Shown here piece after piece: positions 8,810 through 17,120 of a stretch of 64,000 bases of DNA. The DNA lies in NCBI GenBank assembly GCA_023393635.1, contig JAEWKT010000032.1, positions 62,001-126,000 of the forward strand, in the 5' to 3' direction. Both the position numbers and the translations under genes were made by a program. This DNA comes from Pseudomonadota bacterium (GTDB taxonomy: Bacteria > Pseudomonadota > Gammaproteobacteria > Pseudomonadales > Moraxellaceae). The notes beneath the pieces are model-generated. The model did not search any database. It had not been told where the DNA came from and saw only the letters and a list, made by a program, of their open reading frames with translations. Numbering within the stretch: position 1 is the stretch's first letter; each line of letters begins with the position of its first letter.

Positions 8810-9687
8810 TGCCAGTCAAAGGAATTGTTTTAGCAGGCGGTTCAGGAACGCGGTTGTATCCTATTACTAAAGGGGTATCCAAGCAGTTACTGCCTATTTA
8901 CGACAAACCCATGGTGTATTATCCGTTGTCAGTTTTAATGCTGGCAGGTATTCGGGAAATTTTACTAATTTCAACCCCCGAAGATATTGATGGCTTTAAG
9001 CGCCTTTTGGGTGATGGCACCCCCCTTGGCATTAAGTTGTCTTATGCGGTTCAGCCAAGCCCTGATGGTTTAGCACAAGCTTTTATCATTGCAGAAGAAT
9101 TTATTGGCCAGGATAATGTGTGTCTGGTGTTAGGCGATAATATTTTTTATGGACAGGGTTTTACGCCTATGCTGCGCCAGGCGGCAGCTCGCCAAACGGG
9201 GGCAACGGTATTTGGTTATCAGGTAAAAGACCCAGAGCGTTTTGGCGTGGTTGAATTTGATGCAGACAAAAAAGTAGTTTCATTAGAAGAAAAACCAAAA
9301 CAGCCCAAATCGCATTTTGCGGTAACTGGACTTTATTTTTATGATAATGATGTGGTTGATATTGCTAAACAGGTACAACCTTCTGAGCGTGGTGAACTGG
9401 AAATTACCACAATTAATCAGATGTATTTGCAGCGTGGTGATTTAAATGTCGAGTTGCTGGGGCGCGGGTTTGCATGGCTAGATACTGGTACTCATGAGAG
9501 CTTGCTAGAAGCTGCACATTTTGTGGAAACGATTGAGAAACGCCAGGGCTATAAAGTGGCTTGCCTGGAAGAAATTGCATTGAATAATGGCTGGCTTAGT
9601 GCTGAACAAGTGCTGGCTATTGGTCAAAGTATGGCTAAAAATGACTATGGTCAGTATTTAATTTCACTGGTAAATGACCAAAGATGA
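8809..9687 (+). CDS. rmlA: Glucose-1-phosphate thymidylyltransferase RmlA
   Basis: 292 residues, the usual length. It makes dTDP-glucose from dTTP and glucose 1-phosphate, feeding RmlB. The nucleotide-binding signature GGSGTRLYPITKGVSKQL is at residues 9-26, VLGDNIFYG carries the metal-binding Asp, and EEKPKQPKS and WLDTGTH are typical of the family. The gene overlaps rmlB by one base and the following gene by four (ATGA). Glucose 1-phosphate could come from the pgm gene later in the same locus. Family members are feedback-inhibited by dTDP-sugars; nothing in the sequence argues otherwise. Confidence 0.96.
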   Translation: MPVKGIVLAGGSGTRLYPITKGVSKQLLPIYDKPMVYYPLSVLMLAGIREILLISTPEDIDGFKRLLGDGTPLGIKLSYAVQPSPDGLAQAFIIAEEFIGQDNVCLVLGDNIFYGQGFTPMLRQAAARQTGATVFGYQVKDPERFGVVEFDADKKVVSLEEKPKQPKSHFAVTGLYFYDNDVVDIAKQVQPSERGELEITTINQMYLQRGDLNVELLGRGFAWLDTGTHESLLEAAHFVETIEKRQGYKVACLEEIALNNGWLSAEQVLAIGQSMAKNDYGQYLISLVNDQR

Positions 9688-10541
9688 GCCTGGTTCAATT
9701 AATTGATCTGCCTGATTTGGGCGATGAGCGCGGTGGTCTGGTAACTATTGAAGCCAATAAAACCATTCCTTTTGATATCAAGCGGATTTATTATATTTTT
9801 GCTGCCTCCAAAGATAAACCACGTGGCTTTCACGCGCATAAGGATTTAAAACAACTAGCAATTTGCCTCAATGGAAGCTGTAAGTTTATTTTAGATAATG
9901 GTTTTAAAAAAGAAGAAATTATTCTGAGCTTACCTACTCAAGGTTTATTAATTGACAGTTTGTTATGGCGCGAAATGCATGATTTTTCAGTTGATTGCGT
10001 TTTACTTGTTCTAGCTAGCGAGCATTACACGGAATCTGATTATATCCGTGATTATACTGAGTTTCTGGCGCATGTAAATCGTCCTTTTATTCATCCTTTG
10101 TCGGATGTGCAAAGTACAAATATTGGTCAGAATACACGGATCTGGCAATACAGCGTGATTTTAAAAAATGCTGTCATTGGCCATGGCTGCAATATTTGTG
10201 CGCATACCCTCATTGAAAATGACGTGATTATTGGTAATAACGTAACGGTTAAATCGGGAGTTTATCTCTGGGATGGGATAACCCTAGAAGATAATGTCTT
10301 TATTGGCCCCTGTGTGGCCTTTACCAATGATAAAAAACCGCGATCCAAACAATACCCATCAGATTTTGCCAAAACCGTGGTGCAACAAGGGGCAAGTATT
10401 GGCGCAAATGCGACTATTTTACCAGGCGTTACTATTGGCCGTAATGCCATGATTGGCGCAGGTGCAGTGGTTACCAAAGACATTGCCGAAAATGCTATTG
10501 TGGTAGGCAATCCCGCAGTTATTACAGGCTATACCCAATAA
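9684..10541 (+). CDS. Fused dTDP-4-oxo-6-deoxyglucose 3,4-ketoisomerase / sugar N-acetyltransferase
   Basis: 285 residues with two domains. Residues 1-130 are a WxcM/FdtA-type cupin: DERGGL near the N-terminus and GFHAHK with His50 and His52, equivalent to the catalytic histidines of FdtA. Residues ~140-285 are a left-handed beta-helix acetyltransferase with hexapeptide repeats such as IGHGCN, VIIGNNV and ASIGANATILPGV, and the family end IVVGNPAVI. FdtA-type enzymes move the keto group from C4 to C3; FdtC/QdtC-type enzymes N-acetylate the amino sugar made by the next gene product. A bifunctional enzyme of this kind (FdtD) is known from Shewanella denitrificans. Whether the product is Fuc3NAc or Qui3NAc depends on active-site residues I cannot assign. 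Confidence 0.85.
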   Translation: MSLVQLIDLPDLGDERGGLVTIEANKTIPFDIKRIYYIFAASKDKPRGFHAHKDLKQLAICLNGSCKFILDNGFKKEEIILSLPTQGLLIDSLLWREMHDFSVDCVLLVLASEHYTESDYIRDYTEFLAHVNRPFIHPLSDVQSTNIGQNTRIWQYSVILKNAVIGHGCNICAHTLIENDVIIGNNVTVKSGVYLWDGITLEDNVFIGPCVAFTNDKKPRSKQYPSDFAKTVVQQGASIGANATILPGVTIGRNAMIGAGAVVTKDIAENAIVVGNPAVITGYTQ

Positions 10542-11656
10542 TGATACCCTTTTTAGATTTAAAAAAAATTAATCATCAATATCGTGAGCAACTTATACAA
10601 GCATGCACCAATGTCATTGATTCTGGATGGTATATTGGTGGAAAAGCCTTAGAAGACTTTGAACAGGATTTTGCCGCCTATTGTGGTACACGCTATGCCA
10701 TCGGCGTGGCAAACGGGTTAGATGCGCTAGTTCTAACCTTGAGAGCGTGGAAAGAATTGGGCTTTATTCAGGATGGCGATGAAGTTATTGTTCCAGCCAA
10801 TACATATATTGCCAGCATTTTAGCAATTAGTGCTAATCAGCTTATACCCGTCCTGGTTGAACCAGATCCTTTTACATTTAATCTTAATCCACAAAATATT
10901 GAAGCTGTTATTACTGTGAAAACTAAAGTCGTTGTAGCAGTACATTTGTATGGGCAACTAGCTAATATGCCAGCAATTCTGTCTATTGCAAAGCAGCATC
11001 ATTTACTTGTGCTGGAAGATGCAGCGCAGGCACATGGTGCGTCAGTAGCAGGCAGGGCAGCGGGAGCGTGGGGAGATGCAGCAGGTTTTAGCTTTTATCC
11101 TGGAAAAAATCTGGGCGCTTTGGGAGATGCAGGAGCGATTACCACTAATGATGAAAAGCTGGCTTCCATGCTTCAGGCTTTGCGTAACTATGGATCGCAT
11201 GAAAAATATAAAAATTTGGTGCAAGGGGTCAATAGTCGACTTGATGAAATACAGGCAGCAATGCTGAATGTTAAATTAAAATTCTTGCCACAAGAAATCA
11301 CCCATCGCCGTCAGATTGCACAGCTTTATCTCAGAGGTATAACTAATAAGCTGATCCAGTTACCATCTTTGCCGATTGACGCTGAACATGCAAACCAGCA
11401 TGTCTGGCATTTGTTTGTAATTCGCTGCGAATATCGCCAGCAATTGCAGGATTACCTGATGGCCAATGGTGTGCAAGCATTAATTCACTATCCGATTCCA
11501 CCGCATCAGCAAGCTGCCTATGCTGAATGGAATCAGTTCAGTTTTCCTATCACTGAAAACATGCATCAAACAGTACTAAGCCTTCCTATTAGTCCTGTAT
11601 TAAGTGTTGAGGATGCTCAAACTGTTATTTGCCTTTGTAATCAATTTAAACCATGA
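10541..11656 (+). CDS. fdtB: dTDP-3-oxo-6-deoxyhexose aminotransferase (FdtB/QdtB type)
   Basis: 371-residue DegT/DnrJ/EryC1 PLP aminotransferase. It should add an amino group to C3 of the keto sugar made by the previous protein, with glutamate as donor. The Schiff-base lysine is K189 in SFYPGKNLGALGDAGA, D160 in LEDAAQAHGA should bind the pyridine nitrogen, and VPANTY and LRNYGSHEKY are family motifs. Together with rmlA, rmlB and the fused enzyme it completes synthesis of a dTDP-3-acetamido-3,6-dideoxyhexose. The ATG shares one base with the upstream TAA. The symbol fdtB is used by context; qdtB is equally possible if the sugar has the gluco configuration. Confidence 0.82.
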   Translation: MIPFLDLKKINHQYREQLIQACTNVIDSGWYIGGKALEDFEQDFAAYCGTRYAIGVANGLDALVLTLRAWKELGFIQDGDEVIVPANTYIASILAISANQLIPVLVEPDPFTFNLNPQNIEAVITVKTKVVVAVHLYGQLANMPAILSIAKQHHLLVLEDAAQAHGASVAGRAAGAWGDAAGFSFYPGKNLGALGDAGAITTNDEKLASMLQALRNYGSHEKYKNLVQGVNSRLDEIQAAMLNVKLKFLPQEITHRRQIAQLYLRGITNKLIQLPSLPIDAEHANQHVWHLFVIRCEYRQQLQDYLMANGVQALIHYPIPPHQQAAYAEWNQFSFPITENMHQTVLSLPISPVLSVEDAQTVICLCNQFKP

Positions 11657-12519
11657 GTTTGACTAATATGCACCAACAGCCGCTGGTTTCTATTATTGTG
11701 CCATGCTATAACCATGAGGATTATATTCAGGCCTGTGTCGAAAGTATTATTGGCCAAAGTTATAATAATATTGAATTTATAATCATTGACGACGGTTCAA
11801 AAGACAGTTCGGCTGACAAAATAAAATCATTGGAAAATCAGTGCAAGGCGCGGTTTAGTCGCTTTGAATTTAGAGTCAGACCAAACAAAGGTTTAAGTGC
11901 AACTTTAAATGAAGGGCTGGCATGGATAAAAGGCGAGTACTTTTGTGTGATTGCATCCGATGACCTGATGGCTGCGGATAAAGTGACAATTCAAATTAGT
12001 TACGCCCTAAAAAGTCCAGAGGTGACCTCTATCTACGGTAGTGTTCAACTGATTGATGAAAAAGGAAATTTAAAAAAAATAAAGCAGCTTGATTATAAGG
12101 AGTATGGTTTTGAGGAGATTTTTCTAAATTGTTTTACATTGTATGCGCCTACCCAAATGCATAAAACCAAAGATTTTCTAATGCTTGGTGGGTTCAATGA
12201 ACAAACTAAAATAGAAGACTGGGATATATTATTGCGACTGGCAAAGAACAATAAAAAAATAGTCTGCTTACCAGAGTTATTGGCCTATTACCGTATCCAT
12301 GCTAGTAATACCTTTAATCAGCATGACTTAATGTTGCGCGAATTACTTAAAATTATTCAGCCTTATTGTAATGAGCCATTATTTAAAATGGCAAGGTTGA
12401 ATATTCTAAGAATAAATAAATTAAAGCCGATGAAAAAAGTCAATAAATTACACTATTATTTATTAAAAATGACTTATGTCTTATATCAATACTGCCTGAA
12501 TTTAACTCTAAAAAGATAG
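11653..12519 (+). CDS. Glycosyltransferase family 2
   Basis: 288-residue GT-A inverting glycosyltransferase. It has the N-terminal VSIIVPCYNHEDYI, IIIDDGSKDSS (uridine/thymidine and metal binding) and ASDDLM (the DXD-like site). IEDWDILLRL carries the probable catalytic acidic residue. Its four-base overlap with the aminotransferase places it in the rml operon, so it is the best candidate for the enzyme that transfers the 3-acetamido-3,6-dideoxyhexose (inference). The C-terminal ~50 residues are Lys- and Leu-rich and may lie on the inner membrane. It converges with galE, and no hairpin terminator is visible in the 18 bp between them. Confidence 0.85.
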   Translation: MSLTNMHQQPLVSIIVPCYNHEDYIQACVESIIGQSYNNIEFIIIDDGSKDSSADKIKSLENQCKARFSRFEFRVRPNKGLSATLNEGLAWIKGEYFCVIASDDLMAADKVTIQISYALKSPEVTSIYGSVQLIDEKGNLKKIKQLDYKEYGFEEIFLNCFTLYAPTQMHKTKDFLMLGGFNEQTKIEDWDILLRLAKNNKKIVCLPELLAYYRIHASNTFNQHDLMLRELLKIIQPYCNEPLFKMARLNILRINKLKPMKKVNKLHYYLLKMTYVLYQYCLNLTLKR

Positions 12520-12537
12520 AAAAATTATTTAAGGGTT

Positions 12538-13551
12538 TTAACTTTCAAAACCGTTTGGATTCTTACTTTGCCAGTTCCATAAATCCTTAATCATGATTTC
12601 TAGAGAATGTTGCGCCTGCCAGCCTAGTTCATCTTTAGCCTTATCGGCGTTGGCCCAAAACGCAGCAATATCACCATCGCGTCGTGGTGCAATTATAGAA
12701 GGAATACGAATTCCTGTGCCTTGCTCAAAAGCTTGAACGATTTGTTTAACCGATTGACCCTGACCCGTACCCAGATTCCAGATAAAGTTGCCTGTTTTTC
12801 CGCTCAGATATTGTAAAGCCTTGAGGTGGCCATATGCTAAATCCATCACATGTAGATAGTCTCGTATGGCAGTGCCATCAGGTGTTGGGTAATCATCTCC
12901 AAAAATATTTAAACTAGCCAGCTTGCCCACTGCCACCTGGGCTATATAGGGGAGCAAGTTGTTGGGAATACCTTGCGGATCCTCCCCTAAAAGGCCACTA
13001 GGATGTGCTCCAATAGGATTAAAGTAGCGTAAGTTGGCAAATGCTGACTGTGGCTCGGCCTGTGCTATTTTTTCCAGCATTTGCTCTATAACCAGTTTAG
13101 TGTAGCCATAGGTATTGGTAGGAGTCCTCAATGGCATGGTTTCGATAAATTCATGTATTGAATTATCTCCGTACACTGTAGCTGATGAGCTAAATACGAG
13201 TTGGTAGACCTGATTAGCGTGCATGACTTTTAGCAGTTGCACAGTTCCAGCAATATTATTGTCAAAATAAGCAAGGGGATTTTGCATGCTTTCGCTAACG
13301 GCTTTAAGTCCTGCAAAATGAATTACGGCCTGTACGGGATAGTTTTCAAATACCTGCTGAAGCTGGCTTTTATTACGAATATCACCTTGTACGAAAGGGA
13401 CGCGTTGACCTGTGATTTCCTTAATACGCTCAATGGCAACTATTGAGCTATTGCATAGACTATCAAAAATAATAACCTTATAGCCAGCTTCTAGTAATAC
13501 CACTGCCGTGTGTGATCCAATATAGCCTGCGCCACCAGTAATTAAAATCAT
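12538..13551 (-). CDS. galE: UDP-glucose 4-epimerase GalE
   Basis: 337 residues (E. coli GalE 338), an extended SDR enzyme that interconverts UDP-glucose and UDP-galactose. NAD motif GGAGYIG lies at residues 5-11, SSSATVYGD carries the catalytic Ser/Thr, and YGYTK carries the Tyr and Lys. The gatekeeper position that is Tyr299 in E. coli is Phe298 here, in FWANADKA. A bulky residue there normally excludes the N-acetylated substrate, so UDP-Gal rather than UDP-GalNAc is the expected product (inference). The name gne1 is used for the equivalent gene in A. baumannii capsule loci. It lies 27 bp after the GT4 gene on the same strand. Confidence 0.92.
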   Translation of the reverse strand: MILITGGAGYIGSHTAVVLLEAGYKVIIFDSLCNSSIVAIERIKEITGQRVPFVQGDIRNKSQLQQVFENYPVQAVIHFAGLKAVSESMQNPLAYFDNNIAGTVQLLKVMHANQVYQLVFSSSATVYGDNSIHEFIETMPLRTPTNTYGYTKLVIEQMLEKIAQAEPQSAFANLRYFNPIGAHPSGLLGEDPQGIPNNLLPYIAQVAVGKLASLNIFGDDYPTPDGTAIRDYLHVMDLAYGHLKALQYLSGKTGNFIWNLGTGQGQSVKQIVQAFEQGTGIRIPSIIAPRRDGDIAAFWANADKAKDELGWQAQHSLEIMIKDLWNWQSKNPNGFES

Positions 13552-13578
13552 TTTAGATCCATAATTTGGGAAATATTA

Positions 13579-14676
13579 TTAGTCATTCATAAGTTTTACA
13601 AAATTGTGATACATATGATGCATAGATATTTTTTGCTTATCTTCATCTGTGATCACGTAAGGTTGTTTAACAGTTTCATACAGACCTTTGGCCAGTGCTT
13701 GTTGGTCTTGTGGGGGTATGAGTCCCCGCCGCATATGCGGTGCCGCAAGTTGCTCGCAGATTCCTGAAGAGCAGGCATAAGCCACCACAGGAATTCCTAA
13801 AAGTAAAGCTTCAGCTATACACATGGGTGTACCTTCAGCAAAGGAGCTTGAGACTAGACACTTGGCATTAACCATATATGGCGCAGGGTTATTAACCCGT
13901 CCAACCATATCAACCCGATCTTCTAGCTTTAGCTGTTGAATAAGGTTCTCAACCATAGCGCGTTCTGGCCCATCACCGATAATTGCCATGCGCCCCGTTA
14001 AACCACTTTGAGCAAAGGCAAGCAGGGCATGGTCAACCTGTTTGATTTTATGAACACGGCCCACAAAAATAACCTCCCAGTGTTGATTAACGTACACATC
14101 ATTCAAAGACTGATAGAGTTTTTGCTGATCTACACCATTGTGAATAGTCAGCAGCGTTGAATTTGGGAGGAGGGGGCGATATTTATCCGTTAAATGCTGG
14201 CTGACAGTGATAATATTGGCACCATCTAATAGCTGGACGAACTTTCGAGTATAGCGATTAACCCGTAGAGCCTCTTTGATGTTTTTAAAAATATTGCGGG
14301 TTGGCCGTTTTTCAATCAAATCGCCGTGTACCCAATGCCAGACATTGCCAGTTAAATACGGCCTTAACCAGTGGCCATTGTTGTACTGGGGGATAATCAG
14401 GTCAAATTGTTGCCCAAGTAGTTGCTGAATACGGCACTGTTCATCTAAAGTTAGAGAGCGAGCTTTCCATAATTTACCAAAAGCAAAAAAATCAGAAAAT
14501 TCTAGGTCAAGATAGTGAATTGTGGTGGGTACAGTAAAATAATTTTTCTTACCATTTAATACAGCTATGGTGACATTATTACCTTGTCTCGCCATATAAT
14601 CTGCCAATTCAATGGTGACTTTTTCGGCACCGCCACAACCAAGATGGTCAATAATAAAAAGTATTTTTTTTGACAT
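13579..14676 (-). CDS. Glycosyltransferase family 4
   Basis: 365-residue GT-B enzyme. Residues 8-24 (IDHLGCGGAEKVTIELA) carry the acceptor-side glycine motif, FVGRVHKIKQVDHALLAF and GDGPERAM mark the donor domain, and AEGTPMCIAEALLLG is a complete EX7E site. There is no signal peptide. It is co-transcribed with galE on the minus strand and divergent from galU. That pairing suggests, but does not prove, that it is a galactosyltransferase. A very A/T-rich 257-bp gap upstream should hold both divergent promoters. Confidence 0.87.
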   Translation of the reverse strand: MSKKILFIIDHLGCGGAEKVTIELADYMARQGNNVTIAVLNGKKNYFTVPTTIHYLDLEFSDFFAFGKLWKARSLTLDEQCRIQQLLGQQFDLIIPQYNNGHWLRPYLTGNVWHWVHGDLIEKRPTRNIFKNIKEALRVNRYTRKFVQLLDGANIITVSQHLTDKYRPLLPNSTLLTIHNGVDQQKLYQSLNDVYVNQHWEVIFVGRVHKIKQVDHALLAFAQSGLTGRMAIIGDGPERAMVENLIQQLKLEDRVDMVGRVNNPAPYMVNAKCLVSSSFAEGTPMCIAEALLLGIPVVAYACSSGICEQLAAPHMRRGLIPPQDQQALAKGLYETVKQPYVITDEDKQKISMHHMYHNFVKLMND

Positions 14677-14933
14677 TTTAACCGCTGAAAATTCCTAATT
14701 GGTCTAGGGCAACAATATATCTTAAAACTGATCTGGTGAGCAGGTTTGTTTTACCACTTTTCAAGTAGTTAATATTCAATTTAAAATAAAATTAGAAAAA
14801 TAGGTTGGCACTTGCAGAGGTAAATTATATAAAAATTAACCAAATTATGTACTTAAGTTGCAAAATGAATTTTAGTAATTCATTAATTATGACAGAATGA
14901 CCATTATCAAGTATTTGAGTCTTAGGAAGGGTT

Positions 14934-15821
14934 ATGTCCGTAACAAAAGCTGTTTTACCCGTGGCTGGTTTGGGAACCCGTTTTTTACCTGCAAGCAAGT
15001 CAATTCCCAAAGAAATGGTTACCGTGGTAGACCGCCCTGTGATTGATTATGTGGTACAAGAAGCCATCGCAGCAGGCATTAAACAAATTATATTAGTCAC
15101 GCATTCATCTAAGCGTGCCATTGAGGACTATTTTGACAGTCACTATGAGCTAGAAGACACACTACAAAAAAAGAATAAGCAGGAATTACTAGAAAGTATT
15201 CAAAATATTGTACCCAGTGATGTCGATATTGTGGCGGTGCGTCAACCACAGCCACTGGGCTTAGGGCATGCGGTGCTGTGTGCCAAATCTATTATTGGTG
15301 ATGAGCCTTTTGCCGTATTGTTACCTGATGTGTTGGTTCAAAATACTGATCAACCCAATGATTTAAAGCAAATGATTGCGCATTATAATCAGCATCAGCA
15401 TTCACAAATTATGGTGGAGCAAGTGCCCACCAATCAAGTGTCAAGCTATGGCATAGTGGATATTGCAGGGCAAAATTTAGCTGCTGGTCAAAGCTTGCAA
15501 TTACAAGGAATTGTAGAAAAGCCAGCTATCGATCAAGCACCTTCTAATTTGGCGGTGGTAGGGCGGTATGTGTTGCCAGCGCGTATTTTAAGCTTGCTTG
15601 AGCAGACTCAACCTGGTGCTGGTGGCGAGATTCAGCTAACCGATGCAATTGCCGCTTTAATGAATGAAGAGTTTGTAGATGCCTATCGTATGGATGGCAA
15701 AACCTATGATTGCGGCAGTAAGCTTGGTTATTTACAGGCCATTTTAAGTTACGGTTTGGCGCATCCACAGTTAGGGGCAGAATTTTTAAAACTCGTGCAA
15801 AACTCTCTTAGTTCAAAATAG
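14934..15821 (+). CDS. galU: UTP-glucose-1-phosphate uridylyltransferase GalU
   Basis: 295 residues; makes UDP-glucose from UTP and glucose 1-phosphate. The signature LPVAGLGTRFLPASKSIPKEM covers residues 8-28, LPDVLV carries the metal-binding Asp, and GIVEKP and YDCGSKLGYL are typical of bacterial GalU. AGGAAGG lies just before the ATG. It is the first of three forward genes, galU-ugd-pgi, in the order of the A. baumannii capsule precursor module. UDP-glucose then serves GalE and the UDP-sugar transferases of this locus. Confidence 0.96.
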   Translation: MSVTKAVLPVAGLGTRFLPASKSIPKEMVTVVDRPVIDYVVQEAIAAGIKQIILVTHSSKRAIEDYFDSHYELEDTLQKKNKQELLESIQNIVPSDVDIVAVRQPQPLGLGHAVLCAKSIIGDEPFAVLLPDVLVQNTDQPNDLKQMIAHYNQHQHSQIMVEQVPTNQVSSYGIVDIAGQNLAAGQSLQLQGIVEKPAIDQAPSNLAVVGRYVLPARILSLLEQTQPGAGGEIQLTDAIAALMNEEFVDAYRMDGKTYDCGSKLGYLQAILSYGLAHPQLGAEFLKLVQNSLSSK

Positions 15822-15830
15822 ATTATTCGC

Positions 15831-17120
15831 ATGAAAATACAGGTATATGGCGATAATTTGTGCGCGCTCGTGAGTGCGGCGATTTTAGCTTCAGTGGGAC
15901 ATGAAATTTGTTTATGTCTGCCAGATGGATATATTAAAAAAACTTTGGCGGCTGGCAAAGAGGCTTATCCTGAACCACGGCTGCATGACTTATTACAGCA
16001 ACAACAGCGTGAACATCGCTTAGTGATTGGCGCATTAGGCCAGTCCATTGATAAAGATGTTGAAGCGGTATTTTTGGCGTTTTCACCTAAAGATTTTAAT
16101 TTGGCTGAGCAAATCGTCAAAAATGTGGCCCAGCATCAACAACCATTATTGGTAATCAATCAATCTACGTTTGTGCTTGGAAGCTCTGAGCGACTAGCTG
16201 CTCAATTATCAGAGCTGCAACGTCTGGTGTATGTGCCAGATTTTATTCAGGAAGGCATGGCTATTGAAAGCATGGCACGGCCTAATAAAATTATTTTAGG
16301 CATTGATGATGCAGCGGCAGAGCATCAGATTAGAGAGATTTTTAGACCATTTAATCGCTTAAAAGATTTGTTTTTAAAAATGTCTTTACGTGAGGCAGAG
16401 TTCACCAAGCTGGCAGTATCAGGCATGTTGGCCACACGAATTAGCTTTATGAATGATTTGTCTAATGTGGCTGATAGCATTGGCGTAGACATCGAGCAAA
16501 TTCGAATTGGCATTGGTAGCGATAAGCGCATTGGTGAGTCTTATTTATATCCTGGTTGTGGTTTTGGTGGGCAGGGTTTTTCTGAAGACGTGATCAATCT
16601 GGCACAAACGGTTTCGGGCATTGGTATTAAAAGTAAGTTGCTAGAGCAGGTTTTACAAATTAACGAAGACCAAAAAGAGGTCTTGTTTAGAAAGCTTTGG
16701 CGTTATTTTGATTGTAATTTAAGTGGCAAAACTATAGGAATTTGGGGGGCAGCTTATAAGCCCAATACCAATAAAATTGATAATGCACCTATTTTAAAAC
16801 TGCTAGAGGCACTGTGGGCGCAAGGTACCATTGTAAAACTGCATGACCCAAAAGCATTGCCAAAAATTGAGCAATTGTATGGTAAGCATCCGCAGTTAAT
16901 TCTTTGCGAGGAACAGTATGATGCCGTGCAAGAAGTAGATGCGTTGATGCTGGTCACCGAGTGGAAGCAATATTGGAGTCCTAATTTTAAACGGCTGAAA
17001 CAATTGATGCATCGGTCATTAATCTTAGATGGCAGGAATATTTATAATCCTTATTACTTAAACGAGCTGGGCTTTGAGTATATTGGTATTGGACGAGGTA
17101 TACAGCATGCAGCAGACTGA
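15831..17120 (+). CDS. ugd: UDP-glucose 6-dehydrogenase-like protein, catalytic Cys not at the usual site
   Basis: 429 residues with the three-domain layout of UDP-glucose/GDP-mannose dehydrogenases. Seen are VPDFIQEGMAI (equivalent to the PEFLREGxA loop), the conserved Lys193 in AEFTK, MLATRISFMNDLSNVA, and in the C-terminal domain GAAYKPNTNKIDNAP and LVTEWKQYW. Two key sites differ. The catalytic GFGGSCFPKD box reads CGFGGQGFSED (243-253), with Gly at the cysteine position (249) and Glu252 for Lys. The N-terminal dinucleotide motif (VYGDNLCALV) lacks the usual GxGxxG. Cys243 lies six residues before the expected place. Context between galU and pgi supports the Ugd role, but oxidation of UDP-glucose is not assured. 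Confidence 0.75.
   Translation: MKIQVYGDNLCALVSAAILASVGHEICLCLPDGYIKKTLAAGKEAYPEPRLHDLLQQQQREHRLVIGALGQSIDKDVEAVFLAFSPKDFNLAEQIVKNVAQHQQPLLVINQSTFVLGSSERLAAQLSELQRLVYVPDFIQEGMAIESMARPNKIILGIDDAAAEHQIREIFRPFNRLKDLFLKMSLREAEFTKLAVSGMLATRISFMNDLSNVADSIGVDIEQIRIGIGSDKRIGESYLYPGCGFGGQGFSEDVINLAQTVSGIGIKSKLLEQVLQINEDQKEVLFRKLWRYFDCNLSGKTIGIWGAAYKPNTNKIDNAPILKLLEALWAQGTIVKLHDPKALPKIEQLYGKHPQLILCEEQYDAVQEVDALMLVTEWKQYWSPNFKRLKQLMHRSLILDGRNIYNPYYLNELGFEYIGIGRGIQHAAD

Noticed and set aside
17074..17106. Longer N-terminus for glucose-6-phosphate isomerase from a TTG at 17074
   Set aside because: It lies wholly inside ugd, has no ribosome site, and the ATG at 17107 fits both the ribosome site and the family length.
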